Positions 25,819-34,701 of a stretch of DNA of 64,000 nt are shown piece after piece. The stretch spans positions 36,960 through 100,959 of the forward strand of contig NZ_JAJNQN010000014.1 of assembly GCF_022227845.1 (NCBI RefSeq), given 5' to 3'. Source of the stretch: Ectothiorhodospira lacustris. GTDB taxonomy: Bacteria > Pseudomonadota > Gammaproteobacteria > Ectothiorhodospirales > Ectothiorhodospiraceae. Numbering within the stretch: position 1 is the first letter of the stretch; the number at the start of each line of letters is the position of its first letter. A model generated the notes under the pieces. The model did not search any database. It was not told the origin of the DNA and saw only the letters and a list, made by a program, of their open reading frames with translations. Made by a program: the position numbers and the translations under genes.

Positions 25819-27111
25819 TTATACCTGTCGGGCCTGCAATTCAAAGATCACCCGTCCCGCCACCAGGGTGTGCGTTACCCGAGGCCGGAAGTCCCAGCCG
25901 AAGAAGGCGCTGTTGCGTCCGGCGCTGAGCCAGTTGTCCGGCCCCGGCGCATGGCCCCGCTCCGGGTCGACGATGGCGATGTCCGCCCGGGCGCCCACGC
26001 CCAGGGTGCCCACCTTCAGTCCCAGGATGCGGGCCGGCCCCGCCGTGATCCGCCTTATCGCTTCGGGTAGCGGCAGCACTCCCTCTTCCGCCAGCCGCAG
26101 TGCCAGAGGCAGCAGGGTCTCCAGGGTGGACATGCCCGGCAAGGTGGCCGGGAAGGGCGCCAGCTTGGCGTCCGCCTCCTGGGGCTGGTGGTCCGAACAG
26201 ATGGCTGCGATGGCGCCCTCTGCCACGGCCTTGCGCAGGCCGTCCCGGTCCCGCAGGGTGCGCAGCGGCGGTATCACGTGACACAGGCTGTTGAAATCCG
26301 CCACATCCATCTCGGTCAGGAACAGCTGATGGGCGCAGACATCGGCGGTGACCGGCAGGCCGTCTTCGATGGCTCGGGCCACCATGGCGGCCCCGCGCGC
26401 TGTGGAGAGTCGGCAGACATGGATGCGCGCCTCGGTCTGGGCCGCCAGGGCCAGCAGCACGCCCAGGGCAGCGGTTTCCGCTGCTTCCGGGATGCCCGGC
26501 AGGCCCAGACGGGTGGCTACCGCCCCTTCATGGGCACAGCCCTGTCCCGCCAGGGACCAGTCGATGGGATGCAGGTACACGGTGATGTCATGGCTGGCGG
26601 CGTATTCCAGGGCTCGGCGCAGTAGCAGGTGACTGCCCATGGGCCGCAGGGCCTGGCTCATGCCCAGGGCACCGGCCCGTCTCAGGGCCGCCATGTCGGA
26701 CAGCTGCTGCCCCTTGAGGCCCGCCGTCAGGGCACCCAGGGCATGGACCCGGACACCGCAGGCCTGGCGGGCACGGCGGTTGATCAGTTCGATCTGGGCC
26801 GGAGAATCCACCACCGGACTGGTGTCCGGCGGACACACCAGGGTCGTGATGCCCGCACTGGCCGCGGCGCGGGTTTCGGAGGCGATGGTGGCCTTTTGCT
26901 CATGTCCCGGTTCACCCAGTCGGGCGGACAGGTCCACCAGGCCGGGCAGTACCCAGCGGCCATGGGCATTGATGCGCCGGTCCGGGCTGTAATCCTCGGT
27001 CGGGGGGGCTCCCAGGGCAACGATCTCCTCTCCTTGGATGTATAGATCCGTGACCTGGTCCACACCGTTGTCCGGATCGATTACCCGGCCCTGTTCGATC
27101 AGCAGTTTCAT
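25819..27111 (-). CDS. pyrC': Dihydroorotase homologue, probably inactive (PyrC' / PyrX)
   Basis: A 430-residue class I dihydroorotase-fold protein. The metal-binding HxH that should follow PGLVD is replaced: the sequence reads [10 protein letters not shown] (residues 60-69), putting Ser62 and Arg64 where the two histidines belong. The later SDHQP segment is retained. Such catalytically dead DHOase homologues are known in Pseudomonas, where they assemble with and stabilise aspartate transcarbamoylase; a true dihydroorotase must exist elsewhere in this genome. Its start overlaps the pyrB stop by 4 nt, fitting a structural partnership with PyrB. Confidence 0.92.
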   Translation of the reverse strand: MKLLIEQGRVIDPDNGVDQVTDLYIQGEEIVALGAPPTEDYSPDRRINAHGRWVLPGLVDLSARLGEPGHEQKATIASETRAAASAGITTLVCPPDTSPVVDSPAQIELINRRARQACGVRVHALGALTAGLKGQQLSDMAALRRAGALGMSQALRPMGSHLLLRRALEYAASHDITVYLHPIDWSLAGQGCAHEGAVATRLGLPGIPEAAETAALGVLLALAAQTEARIHVCRLSTARGAAMVARAIEDGLPVTADVCAHQLFLTEMDVADFNSLCHVIPPLRTLRDRDGLRKAVAEGAIAAICSDHQPQEADAKLAPFPATLPGMSTLETLLPLALRLAEEGVLPLPEAIRRITAGPARILGLKVGTLGVGARADIAIVDPERGHAPGPDNWLSAGRNSAFFGWDFRPRVTHTLVAGRVIFELQARQV

Positions 27112-28130
27112 GCCGAGCCCCCCTGATTCACGCTGCCGCCCATGATGGTGGACATCACCGCCATGCGCACGGCGATGCCGTTGCTGACCTGTTCCAGGAT
27201 GACCGACTGAGGGCCATCCGCCACCCGGGAGTCGATCTCCACGCCGCGGTTGGCAGGTCCCGGATGCATGACGATGCAGTTCGGCGCAGCCAGGGCCAGG
27301 CGTTCTTCGGTCAGACCCCAGAGCTGGAAGAATTCGTGCTCGGAGGGCAGCAGGCCGCTTTCCATCCGTTCCTTCTGCAGGCGCAGCATGATGATCACGT
27401 CCACGTCCTTGAGGCCGGCGCGGATATCGTGAAACACATGCACCCCCAGATCCTCCACATAGGCAGGCAGCAGGGTCTTGGGGCCGATCACCCGGACTTC
27501 GCCGGTATTGAGCAGGTTGAGGGCGTGGATCTGGGAACGGGCCACCCGGGAATGCAGGATGTCACCCACGATGGCCACCTTCAGGCGGGTGAAATCCCCC
27601 TTGTGTCGGCGAATGGTGAACATGTCCAGCAGGGCCTGGGTGGGGTGGGCGTGGCGGCCGTCGCCGGCATTGAGCACGCTCACATGGGGCGCCACATGGC
27701 GGGCGATGAAGTGGGCCGCGCCGCTGTCCGCGTGGCGCACCACGAACATGTCCACGTACATGGCCTGGAGGTTTCTGAGGGTGTCCAGCAGGCTTTCGCC
27801 CTTCACCGTGGCCGAGGTGCTGATGTTGATGTTCAGCACATCCGCCGACAGGCGCTTGGCCGCCAGTTCGAAAGTGGTCCGGGTCCGGGTGCTGGCCTCA
27901 AAGAACAGGTTCATCACCGTCTTGCCCCGCAGCAGGGGCACTTTCTTCACCGACTGGGCATTCATGCCGGCAAAGGACTCGGCGGTGTCCAGGATCTCGG
28001 TGATCAGGGCCCCCGAGAGTCCCTCGATGGTGAGCAGGTGCCGCAGCCGCCCCTGGGCATTGAACTGCAGGGACGGTGGCAGGGGACCGGCGGCGGGTCG
28101 GGATTTGGCCGGGCTATCCTGATCGATCAT
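27108..28130 (-). CDS. pyrB: Aspartate carbamoyltransferase catalytic subunit
   Basis: A 340-residue ATCase: carbamoyl phosphate + aspartate to carbamoyl aspartate, the committed pyrimidine step. The carbamoyl-phosphate loop [13 protein letters not shown] (Ser80 and neighbours), [13 protein letters not shown] and [12 protein letters not shown] are intact. An N-terminal extension of about 30 residues before the core is typical of class A ATCases, which bind nucleotides there and complex with PyrC'. No pyrI regulatory subunit is present, consistent with that class. It overlaps pyrR and pyrC' by 4 nt each. Confidence 0.96.
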   Translation of the reverse strand: MIDQDSPAKSRPAAGPLPPSLQFNAQGRLRHLLTIEGLSGALITEILDTAESFAGMNAQSVKKVPLLRGKTVMNLFFEASTRTRTTFELAAKRLSADVLNINISTSATVKGESLLDTLRNLQAMYVDMFVVRHADSGAAHFIARHVAPHVSVLNAGDGRHAHPTQALLDMFTIRRHKGDFTRLKVAIVGDILHSRVARSQIHALNLLNTGEVRVIGPKTLLPAYVEDLGVHVFHDIRAGLKDVDVIIMLRLQKERMESGLLPSEHEFFQLWGLTEERLALAAPNCIVMHPGPANRGVEIDSRVADGPQSVILEQVSNGIAVRMAVMSTIMGGSVNQGGSA

Positions 28131-28636
28131 GACGCAGGCTCCAGTTTGACGATGTCCAGACGCAGGGGGTCGGGTCCCCGCAGCTTCACCTGCTCGTCGG
28201 CACGCAGCTTGAGGTGCCGGCCCACCACCTGGGCCTGGACGGGCAGTTCCCGTCCGTCCCGTTCCACCAGCACGGCCAGCATCACGGAGGCCGGGCGACC
28301 ATAGTCGAACAATTCGTTCATGGCGGCGCGGATGGTGCGGCCGGTGAACAGGACATCGTCCACCAACAGGATATGGCGCTCATCCACGGCGAAGGGCAGG
28401 GAGGACGGCCGCACCTGGGGGTGCATGCCCATGCGGCTGAAGTCGTCCCGATAAAAGGAGATGTCCAGTTTGCCCAGGGGTTCGTTCAGACCCAGGCGCC
28501 GGTGCAGCTGTTCGGCTACCCAGACCCCGCCGGTATGGATGCCCACCAGGGCGGGGTCCTTGATGTGCTGCTCCGACAGGTGGCGGCGCAGGGCCTCCGC
28601 CATGCGGTCCAGAAGGGTGCTGACAGGTTCGGTCAT
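28127..28636 (-). CDS. pyrR: PyrR: pyrimidine operon regulator / uracil phosphoribosyltransferase
   Basis: A 169-residue PRTase-fold protein. The PRPP-binding loop [18 protein letters not shown] starts near residue 92. In Gram-positives PyrR attenuates pyr transcripts; in gammaproteobacteria of this operon type its role is less clear, and I see no PyrR-type anti-antiterminator loop upstream. It overlaps ruvX and pyrB by 4 nt each, so the whole string is translationally coupled. Confidence 0.95.
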   Translation of the reverse strand: MTEPVSTLLDRMAEALRRHLSEQHIKDPALVGIHTGGVWVAEQLHRRLGLNEPLGKLDISFYRDDFSRMGMHPQVRPSSLPFAVDERHILLVDDVLFTGRTIRAAMNELFDYGRPASVMLAVLVERDGRELPVQAQVVGRHLKLRADEQVKLRGPDPLRLDIVKLEPAS

Positions 28637-29112
28637 GAAACGATCTCTTGGGCAAGCCAGTGTTCCAGGAAGACGGCCGCTGCGACGGCATCGACGTCTT
28701 CCTTGCGAATGCGCCCCCGCCGGCCTTCCCGGCGCTGGGACTTGAGATGGGACTCCGCCTCGGCAGAACTGAACTGTTCGTCCACCTGCCGCACCGGCAG
28801 GGCGTAGCGGGCCCGCAGGCGGTCACAGAAGGCCTGGATACGGCGGGCCAGTGGGTGTTCACTGCCGTCCGGGGTGCCGGGCAGGCCCACCACCAGCAGG
28901 GTCGGCTGCCATTCTCGGATCAGGGTGTCCAGGCGCTGCCAGTCGGGGATGCCGTTGCGGGCAGGCAGGGTCTCCAGGGGGGTGCCGGTGCGGGTGACCC
29001 CATTGCCTACGGCCACGCCGATCCGTTTTTCCCCGTAGTCCAGGCCGAAGACCGTGCCGGGTGTGCCGATGTCCTGGTCCCTCTTGCGGCGCAGGGTGCG
29101 GGTATCAGGCAT
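28633..29112 (-). CDS. ruvX: Putative pre-16S rRNA nuclease YqgF/RuvX
   Basis: A 159-residue RNase H-fold protein of the YqgF family, implicated in 16S rRNA 5'-end processing. Family motifs are [16 protein letters not shown] near residue 22, [25 protein letters not shown], and the C-terminal [13 protein letters not shown]. It overlaps algH by 8 nt and pyrR by 4 nt. The order algH-ruvX-pyrR-pyrB-pyrC is standard for pseudomonads and relatives. Confidence 0.95.
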   Translation of the reverse strand: MPDTRTLRRKRDQDIGTPGTVFGLDYGEKRIGVAVGNGVTRTGTPLETLPARNGIPDWQRLDTLIREWQPTLLVVGLPGTPDGSEHPLARRIQAFCDRLRARYALPVRQVDEQFSSAEAESHLKSQRREGRRGRIRKEDVDAVAAAVFLEHWLAQEIVS

Positions 29113-29662
29113 GACCTGCCTGGCCGCTCATGAGGGATAGGTCCACTCCGAGCTGACCGGCGGCAGCCTGCCAACGTTTTTCCGCCGGCTGCCGGAACAG
29201 GATGTCCACGTCCGCTTGGCAGGTGAGCCAGGCGTTTTCACCGATTTCCTGCTCCAGTTGCCCCGGCCCCCAGCCGGCATAGCCCAGGGCGATCAGGTAG
29301 GTGTCGGGACCGCCCCCTTCGGCCATGGCCTCCAGGATATCCCGGGAGGTGGTGACGGCGATGCCGTCGCTCACCTGCATGGTGGAGGTCCAGCGACGAT
29401 CGGCCGGGTGCAGGATGAAACCACGGTCCGGCTGCACCGGGCCGCCGTTATAGACCCGGACCTGACCGGTGGGCACCTTGGCACTGATGCCCATGTGGTC
29501 CAGCACCATCTCCAGGGTGAGATCCGTGGGATGGTTGATGACGATGCCCATGGCCCCCTCATCCGTGTGCTCGCACAGGTAGGTGACGGCATGATGGAAG
29601 TTGGGGTCCGCCAGGGTGGGCATGGCGATCAGGAACTGGTCTGTGAAGTTCGCGCTACGCAT
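29105..29662 (-). CDS. algH: YqgE/AlgH family protein
   Basis: A 185-residue UPF0301 protein. The hallmarks are FTDQFLIAMPTLADPNFHHAVTYL (quoted in part), GAMGIVINHPTDLTL, GGPVQPDRGFILH and YAGWGPGQLEQEI. Its molecular role is unsettled; the AlgH name comes from a regulatory effect on alginate in Pseudomonas. It is the first gene of the pyr operon. A perfect 10-bp palindrome AGTGTACACT (29696-29705) lies 34 nt upstream of the start and could be an operator. Confidence 0.93.
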   Translation of the reverse strand: MRSANFTDQFLIAMPTLADPNFHHAVTYLCEHTDEGAMGIVINHPTDLTLEMVLDHMGISAKVPTGQVRVYNGGPVQPDRGFILHPADRRWTSTMQVSDGIAVTTSRDILEAMAEGGGPDTYLIALGYAGWGPGQLEQEIGENAWLTCQADVDILFRQPAEKRWQAAAGQLGVDLSLMSGQAGHA

Positions 29663-29907
29663 AGGTCTGGGTGTCGCGGCTGAATCCGGCGTCTAGTGTA
29701 CACTGTCCCCATGTCCGGTCGTAGCGTCACCGATGATTGTCGGCCTTGTCCGGTCCGGCCCTGGGCTGAGTGCCGTTGCCCACCGTGTGTCCTGCCGCTT
29801 CGGAATCGGCTGAACCCGAAATGCGATGGGTATTGCCTGAATCTCAAGATTCCGGCCGGGGGGCCGCCACCTTGAGAAGAATGTTTCGATAGCAAACTGC
29901 GGTCTTC

Positions 29908-29937
29908 GTGCCGCAATGTGTTGAGCGGCGCTTTTTT
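29908..29937 (+). terminator. Intrinsic terminator in the chemoreceptor leader (attenuator candidate)
   Basis: Stem GTGCCGC / GCGGCGC (one G-T pair, 10-nt loop) followed immediately by TTTTTT, ending only 12 nt before the chemoreceptor ATG. An alternative hairpin TGCGG (29898-29902) / CCGCA (29911-29915) uses the same left arm, so the two are mutually exclusive. The structure is visible; attenuation is inference. Confidence 0.55.
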
Positions 29938-29949
29938 CAGGATGGTGAG

Positions 29950-31866
29950 ATGCTTAACCGACTCCGGCTTCTGCCCAAAATGCTGGTCCTTTTCGGTGTG
30001 CCGATGGCGCTGGCTTTTGGATTGGTGGCCGTCATCGTCATTTCCCAGGTCAATCACCGGGTGGTGGCGATCATAGAGGACTCCGCCGCAACCATGGCGT
30101 CGGGAGGTGCCGAAAGCGTGGGCTGGTGGGTGGAATCCCACATGGCGGTGGTGCGCACCCTGGCTCAGACGCATGTCCTGAGTTCGGGAGATACCGATGC
30201 CATCTCGCAACTGCTGGAGCATTTCGGCGCACACATGAGCGATGAGTACGAGGTGCTGTTCTTCCTGAACACGGAAGGGGAAGCCTTTTACCACAATCGC
30301 CACCGTTCCAATCTGGCTGATCGGGCCTATTTTCAGCAGATTGTGCGCAGCAAGACCCGTGAAGCACTGGTGACCGACCCGGTCTATTCCCGCAGTACAG
30401 GGAATGCGATCACGGTATTCGCCCACGCCGTCAAGGACGCCCGGGGTGAAGTCATCGGTCTGGTGGCGGTGACGGTGACGCTGGATACCTTGACGGATAT
30501 CGTCGGCGACGCCGTGGATCAGTCAGGCGCCATTGCCTGGGCGCTGGGTTCCCAGGGCGTTTACATCGCCCATCCTGATGCCGACCTGCGCATGACTTCC
30601 AATGCCCTGGAGTCCCGCGGGCAGGACTATGCGGGGCTGGCGCGGCGCATGGTGGACGGCGGGCAGGGACTGGCAGACTTGGCGCTGCATGACGGGCGTG
30701 CCTATAAGGTGGCGTATCACTCCATTCCCCATACGCCGGGTTGGTCCATGGCCGTGGCCATTCCTGCCGACTACCTGATGGCCACGGCTCGGGAGCTGAC
30801 CCTGACCCTGGTACTGGTGTTCGTGATCACGTTGCTGTTGCTGGTGGGCATTATCCTTCTGGTAGCGCGGATGATCGTCAGCCCGGTGACGGAAACCCGC
30901 CTGGCTTTGGACCGGATTGCCGCGGGGGATGGGGACCTTACCCAGAGGCTGAGGGACAACCGCCACGATGAATTCGGCGATCTGGCGCGCAGCTTCAACA
31001 CCTTCGTGAGCGGGGTGCACACCCTGGTGAGACAGGTCTCCGTGGCCACCGGCCAGTTGGGTGCGGCGGCGGAGCAGTTGGCGGTGTCCAGTCGCCAGGC
31101 CAGCGAACAGGTCCTGCAACAGCAGTCGGAGACCGAACAGGTGGCCACCGCCATGACTCAGATGGCCGCCACCGTCACCCAGGTGGCGGGCAACGCCTCC
31201 CTGGCCGCGGATGCGGCTTCGTCTTCGGATCGGGCTGCCCAGGATGGTGCTCGGGTGGTGCAGCAAACCTCCCGGGAGGTGGGTGAACTGGCCCGGGAGG
31301 TCCAGGAGGCGGTGGCGGTGATCCACCGCCTTCAGGACGATGCCGAGTCCATCGGCACTGTGCTGGAGGTGATCCGCGGCATTGCCGAACAGACCAACCT
31401 GCTGGCCCTGAACGCCGCCATTGAGGCGGCCCGGGCCGGGGAGCAGGGAAGGGGCTTTGCCGTGGTGGCGGACGAGGTACGCAGCCTGGCCACCCGGACC
31501 CAGTCTTCCACCCAGGAGATCAACGGGATCATCGAGAAGCTCCAGTCCGCGGCCCGGGCTGCCGCCCGGGTGATGGATGCCGGACATGCCAAGGCCACCG
31601 ACGGTGTGGCCTCGGCCGAGCGAGCCGCCGAGGCCCTGCGGACCATCACTCAGACCATCAGCACCATCAACGACATGAACACCCAGATCGCCAGTGCGGC
31701 CGAGGAGCAGTCGGCGGTGGCCGAGGACGTCAACCGCTCCCTGGTCCGCATCAGCAGTGGGGTGGAGCAGGCAGCGGACGGTTCCACCCAGATCGCCGCC
31801 GCCAGCGACGAGCTGGCCCGGCTTGCCGCAGAACTGCAGGACCGGGTGGGACGGTTCCGGATTTAG
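29950..31866 (+). CDS. Methyl-accepting chemotaxis protein with periplasmic dCache-type sensor
   Basis: A 638-residue chemoreceptor starting at ATG 29950 (GGTGAG upstream). TM1 is near residues 8-30; a periplasmic double-Cache-like domain extends to about 280 ([32 protein letters not shown]); TM2 follows near 285-310; then HAMP ([17 protein letters not shown]) and the MCP signalling domain with the hairpin tip [19 protein letters not shown]. It should sense a small ligand such as an amino or carboxylic acid and signal to a CheA-type kinase. There is no C-terminal CheR pentapeptide. It is a single gene with its own structured leader, located between the pyr operon and tonB, close to the Chp cluster. 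Confidence 0.94.
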   Translation: MLNRLRLLPKMLVLFGVPMALAFGLVAVIVISQVNHRVVAIIEDSAATMASGGAESVGWWVESHMAVVRTLAQTHVLSSGDTDAISQLLEHFGAHMSDEYEVLFFLNTEGEAFYHNRHRSNLADRAYFQQIVRSKTREALVTDPVYSRSTGNAITVFAHAVKDARGEVIGLVAVTVTLDTLTDIVGDAVDQSGAIAWALGSQGVYIAHPDADLRMTSNALESRGQDYAGLARRMVDGGQGLADLALHDGRAYKVAYHSIPHTPGWSMAVAIPADYLMATARELTLTLVLVFVITLLLLVGIILLVARMIVSPVTETRLALDRIAAGDGDLTQRLRDNRHDEFGDLARSFNTFVSGVHTLVRQVSVATGQLGAAAEQLAVSSRQASEQVLQQQSETEQVATAMTQMAATVTQVAGNASLAADAASSSDRAAQDGARVVQQTSREVGELAREVQEAVAVIHRLQDDAESIGTVLEVIRGIAEQTNLLALNAAIEAARAGEQGRGFAVVADEVRSLATRTQSSTQEINGIIEKLQSAARAAARVMDAGHAKATDGVASAERAAEALRTITQTISTINDMNTQIASAAEEQSAVAEDVNRSLVRISSGVEQAADGSTQIAAASDELARLAAELQDRVGRFRI

Positions 31867-31884
31867 CCCGCTGCGCCGGTCGCT

Positions 31885-32763
31885 TCAGCGGGTTCTGACG
31901 CCCTGGTTGCCCTGGAATACCCAAGTGCGGGTGATCATGAGCTGGTCATAGGTGCGGCGCATCTCGGCGGGGAAGGGCGCGTAGGGGCCGGCCAGTTCCA
32001 CGATGCGCCGGGCGGCATCATCCAGCACCCGTTCACCGGAACTGGCGCCGACCTCGATGCTGAGGACCCGGCCCTCCCGATCGATGAGAACGCTCAGGAC
32101 CAGAGAGCCGTTGAGCCGCTGACGGCGGGCCTCGTCCGGGTAGTTGAGATTGCCCACCTGTTCCACCTTGCGCACCCAGGCATCCACATAGGCCGCTTCC
32201 ACCGCGGACTTGGCGCTTAGTGCATCCACGTAATGGGTGCGTGTGCGCGGGGCCTGGTAGCTATCCTGCTCGCTCAGTTCCGAGCTGAGCCGGGCCATCT
32301 CCAGGCTGCGTTCCATCAGCTCCCGAGCGCTCAGGGGGTGCTCGGGGGTGGGGGCTTCCGTGACCTTTTCGGGCACCGGCGGGGTCCGGGGCGCGAGCGC
32401 CGTGATCACCTCCATCTGTTCCATGGGCACCGGTTCGGGCGCGGCCGCCCGGCTCTGCTCCCGGGCCAGGCCGTCGGTGGGCAGGGGGATGGGCGCGGTG
32501 ACGGGGCTGCCGGGGCGGCCTTCGGGATCTTCCCGGCCGCTGGCCGTCTGGTCTGCCTGGGCCAGCAGCTCCGCTGCTTCCGGAGGTGTCTCCGACTGCG
32601 TCCGGACCAGGACTACATCCACGGTCGGGTTCTGTGCCTTGGGCCGGCTGAAGGAAAATTCGAATCCCAGGCCGAAGATCACGATGCCGTGCACGGCGAC
32701 GGCCACGAACAGGGCCAGACCCATTCGGTCGGTGGCGGTGATGGGGGCGGCGTTGGCCGTCAT
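31885..32763 (-). CDS. tonB: Energy transducer TonB (TonB3-like)
   Basis: A 292-residue TonB: cytoplasmic stub, transmembrane helix near 13-34 (LALFVAVAVHGIVIFGLGF), a Pro/Glu-rich spacer through the periplasm, and a C-terminal TonB domain (NYPDEARRQRLNGSLVLSVLIDREGRV, quoted in part). In Pseudomonas aeruginosa a tonB gene (tonB3) also lies beside gshB and the pil chemosensory genes and is needed for twitching, so the same role is plausible. ATG 32763 is preferred; GTG 32772 is 9 nt upstream. The long in-frame extension to 33105 overlaps another gene and is not used. No exbB/exbD is nearby. Confidence 0.9.
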   Translation of the reverse strand: MTANAAPITATDRMGLALFVAVAVHGIVIFGLGFEFSFSRPKAQNPTVDVVLVRTQSETPPEAAELLAQADQTASGREDPEGRPGSPVTAPIPLPTDGLAREQSRAAAPEPVPMEQMEVITALAPRTPPVPEKVTEAPTPEHPLSARELMERSLEMARLSSELSEQDSYQAPRTRTHYVDALSAKSAVEAAYVDAWVRKVEQVGNLNYPDEARRQRLNGSLVLSVLIDREGRVLSIEVGASSGERVLDDAARRIVELAGPYAPFPAEMRRTYDQLMITRTWVFQGNQGVRTR

Positions 32764-32768
32764 GGCGT

Positions 32769-33278
32769 TCACGAGGGTCGGGACACCTGCTGGTACATCA
32801 TGGCGGCTATTGTACCGCTCACCAGCCCGAACACCAGGGAAAAGCTCAGCAGGACCGGCAGCAGCTTGAGCAGGGCCGGGTGGGGAATGAACAGCCACCA
32901 GGCCAGCAGGAATTGGCCCGTCATGTGGGCCAGGGCCGCCAGGACGCACAGGCCCAGGGGGCTCAGCCGGGTGCCTGCCAGTCGGTGGGCCAAGCCCAGC
33001 ACGGCCAGACTGCAGCCGGCACCGGCGGCACTGAGCAGGAAGGTGGGGCTGAGGAAGGTGCCGATGACCAAGCTGCCCGCCAGCACCCGCAGCAGGGTGA
33101 CCCACACCGCCATGCGCCAGCCGAACAGCATCAGCACCAGTACCGTGATGACGTTGGCCAGCCCCGGCTTGACGCCGGGCAGGGGGCTTGGAATCGCGGC
33201 CTCCAGGATATGCACGGCGATGGCCAGGGCGGCCAACCAGGCAATGCGATGGTCTTCGCGGGTGGTCGGCAGCTGCAT
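32769..33278 (-). CDS. Gx transporter / HepI-like small membrane protein
   Basis: A 169-residue integral membrane protein with about five helices. The N-terminal RIAWLAALAIAVHILEAAIPSPLPGVKPGLANVITV pattern (quoted in pieces: HILEAAIP, PGVKPGLANVIT) is the signature of the Gx transporter family, also annotated heptaprenyl diphosphate synthase component I, which is related to ECF-type substrate-binding membrane components. It shares the TGATG stop/start with the NusG domain II gene upstream. Together with ApbE this suggests flavin or quinone-linked membrane redox chemistry rather than isoprenoid synthesis. The start is ATG 33278; an earlier ATG at 33305 is less likely. Confidence 0.85.
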   Translation of the reverse strand: MQLPTTREDHRIAWLAALAIAVHILEAAIPSPLPGVKPGLANVITVLVLMLFGWRMAVWVTLLRVLAGSLVIGTFLSPTFLLSAAGAGCSLAVLGLAHRLAGTRLSPLGLCVLAALAHMTGQFLLAWWLFIPHPALLKLLPVLLSFSLVFGLVSGTIAAMMYQQVSRPS

Positions 33279-33640
33279 CAATAATTCACGCTGTCGAACG
33301 CCCACTCGTCTCCCAGCACCTCGATGATGACCCGGTTGGGCAGGCTCACAGCCATGTCGCCCGCCCGGCGCAGCCAGCCGGCCTGCTGGCAGATACCTTG
33401 GGAGCCGGGTGAAGCGGCGCAGCGGGCTGCGCCATCGCGGATCTCCACTACGGTGATGCCGGCAGGTCCGGAGACTTCCAGTTGCCGGGGCTGATCCAGG
33501 GGCAGGCGGGCGATCTCACGGTCACCGGCCACGACCCGCACCTGGGTGGCAGGGGTGGACGGTGTCCACAGCCAGGCATAGCTGCCCACCACCAGCAGGG
33601 TGGCGAGCAGGATCACGAAGGCGTCGGCACGGGTCATCAT
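33278..33640 (-). CDS. NusG domain II-containing membrane-anchored protein
   Basis: A 120-residue protein with one N-terminal transmembrane helix (AFVILLATLLVVGSYAWLW) and an extracytoplasmic domain with the NusG domain II pattern (VVEIRDGAARCAASPGSQGICQQAGWL, quoted in part as GSQGICQQAGWL). The two conserved cysteines in that segment could form a disulfide. The domain is shared with proteins that accompany ApbE and Rnf-type or extracellular electron-transfer systems. It overlaps apbE by 4 nt and the Gx gene by 1 nt, so apbE, this gene and the Gx gene are tightly coupled. Confidence 0.85.
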   Translation of the reverse strand: MMTRADAFVILLATLLVVGSYAWLWTPSTPATQVRVVAGDREIARLPLDQPRQLEVSGPAGITVVEIRDGAARCAASPGSQGICQQAGWLRRAGDMAVSLPNRVIIEVLGDEWAFDSVNY

Positions 33641-34701
33641 GGCAGGGGGGTGATGCGTATCTCCGGCGGTGTGCCTTCGAATTTCACCCGTTTTTCCATG
33701 GCGGGGGTCAGGTGGGCAATGCCGTCGTCATCGATCAGCATCACCTTGTCGACCCCCAGTCGAGCCGCGATCCCGGGCCAGTCCCCGGGGCCGGCGATGA
33801 ACAGGGCGGTGCTGGCCACATCGGCCTCGGCGGCATTGTGATGGATGACGGTCACGGAATGGGTGCCGCGGGCAGGCTGTCCGCTGCGGGGGTCCAGGAT
33901 ATGGTGATAGCGCTTCCCTTCATGAAGGTAATAGCGTTCGTAATCCCCTGAGGTGAAGATCGCCTCATCGCCGCGGGTCTCGATGGCGGCCTGGACGCCC
34001 TGTCCGTCCGGGGCGCGAACACCGATGCGCCAGGGGCGGTTGCCCGGGCGGCCGATGGCCCGCAGGTCGCCGCCGGCATTGAGGATGGCGTTTTCCACGC
34101 CCATCTCACGCAGGTGCTCCATGGCCTGATGAATACCGTAGCCCTTGGCGTAGGCGCCCAGGTCCAGCCGTACCGCCGGGTTACGGCTGCGCATGCGGAT
34201 GCCGTCGATCTCGATATCGGCCATGCTCGGGGCCTGCTCCAGGATGGTCCGGATCTGTTCCGGGTCCGGGGGCGGCCCCCGGGGTTCGTCCGACTGAAAG
34301 CCCCAGAGGGCGAACAGGGCGCCCATGGCTGGATTGAACAGGCCCTCGCTGGCCTCGGACAGGCGCCGGGCATCCAGGATCAGGGGCAGCACGGAGGGGT
34401 TGGCGGAGAAGGGCAGACCGGTAGCCAGCAGTTCATTGGTCCGACCCATGGGGCCGGGTTCCCAGGCGTGCCAGGCCCGATGCATGTACTCCAGGTCGGT
34501 CCGCACCGACTCGGAGGCCCGGGCGGCCAGTTCCCGGTCCGCAGTGTAGACATTGAGTTCCACCAGGGTGCCGAAGGCGATGAAACGATCCCGGTGGATC
34601 TCCGGTCGCTCGCAGGCACCGAGCAGCAGGACCAGGCTCAAGGCTGCCAGTGCCTGGGCGAAGCGCATGCCCGGCGACATCTTGCTTTGGTAGCGGGTCA
34701 T
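33637..34701 (-). CDS. apbE: FAD:protein FMN transferase ApbE, lipoprotein form
   Basis: A 354-residue ApbE. A signal peptide ends in lipobox LGAC (Cys30). The flavin transferase domain has FGTLVELNVYT, RLDLGAYAKGYG, NAGGDLRAIG and the C-terminal AEADVASTALFIAG with metal-binding Asp/Thr. ApbE attaches FMN covalently to Thr/Ser of redox proteins such as RnfG/RnfD, NqrB/NqrC or FMN-binding-domain proteins. No protein with the target motif is encoded nearby in the window, so the substrate is unknown. It overlaps gshB by 4 nt upstream and the NusG-II gene by 4 nt downstream. Confidence 0.94.
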   Translation of the reverse strand: MTRYQSKMSPGMRFAQALAALSLVLLLGACERPEIHRDRFIAFGTLVELNVYTADRELAARASESVRTDLEYMHRAWHAWEPGPMGRTNELLATGLPFSANPSVLPLILDARRLSEASEGLFNPAMGALFALWGFQSDEPRGPPPDPEQIRTILEQAPSMADIEIDGIRMRSRNPAVRLDLGAYAKGYGIHQAMEHLREMGVENAILNAGGDLRAIGRPGNRPWRIGVRAPDGQGVQAAIETRGDEAIFTSGDYERYYLHEGKRYHHILDPRSGQPARGTHSVTVIHHNAAEADVASTALFIAGPGDWPGIAARLGVDKVMLIDDDGIAHLTPAMEKRVKFEGTPPEIRITPLP

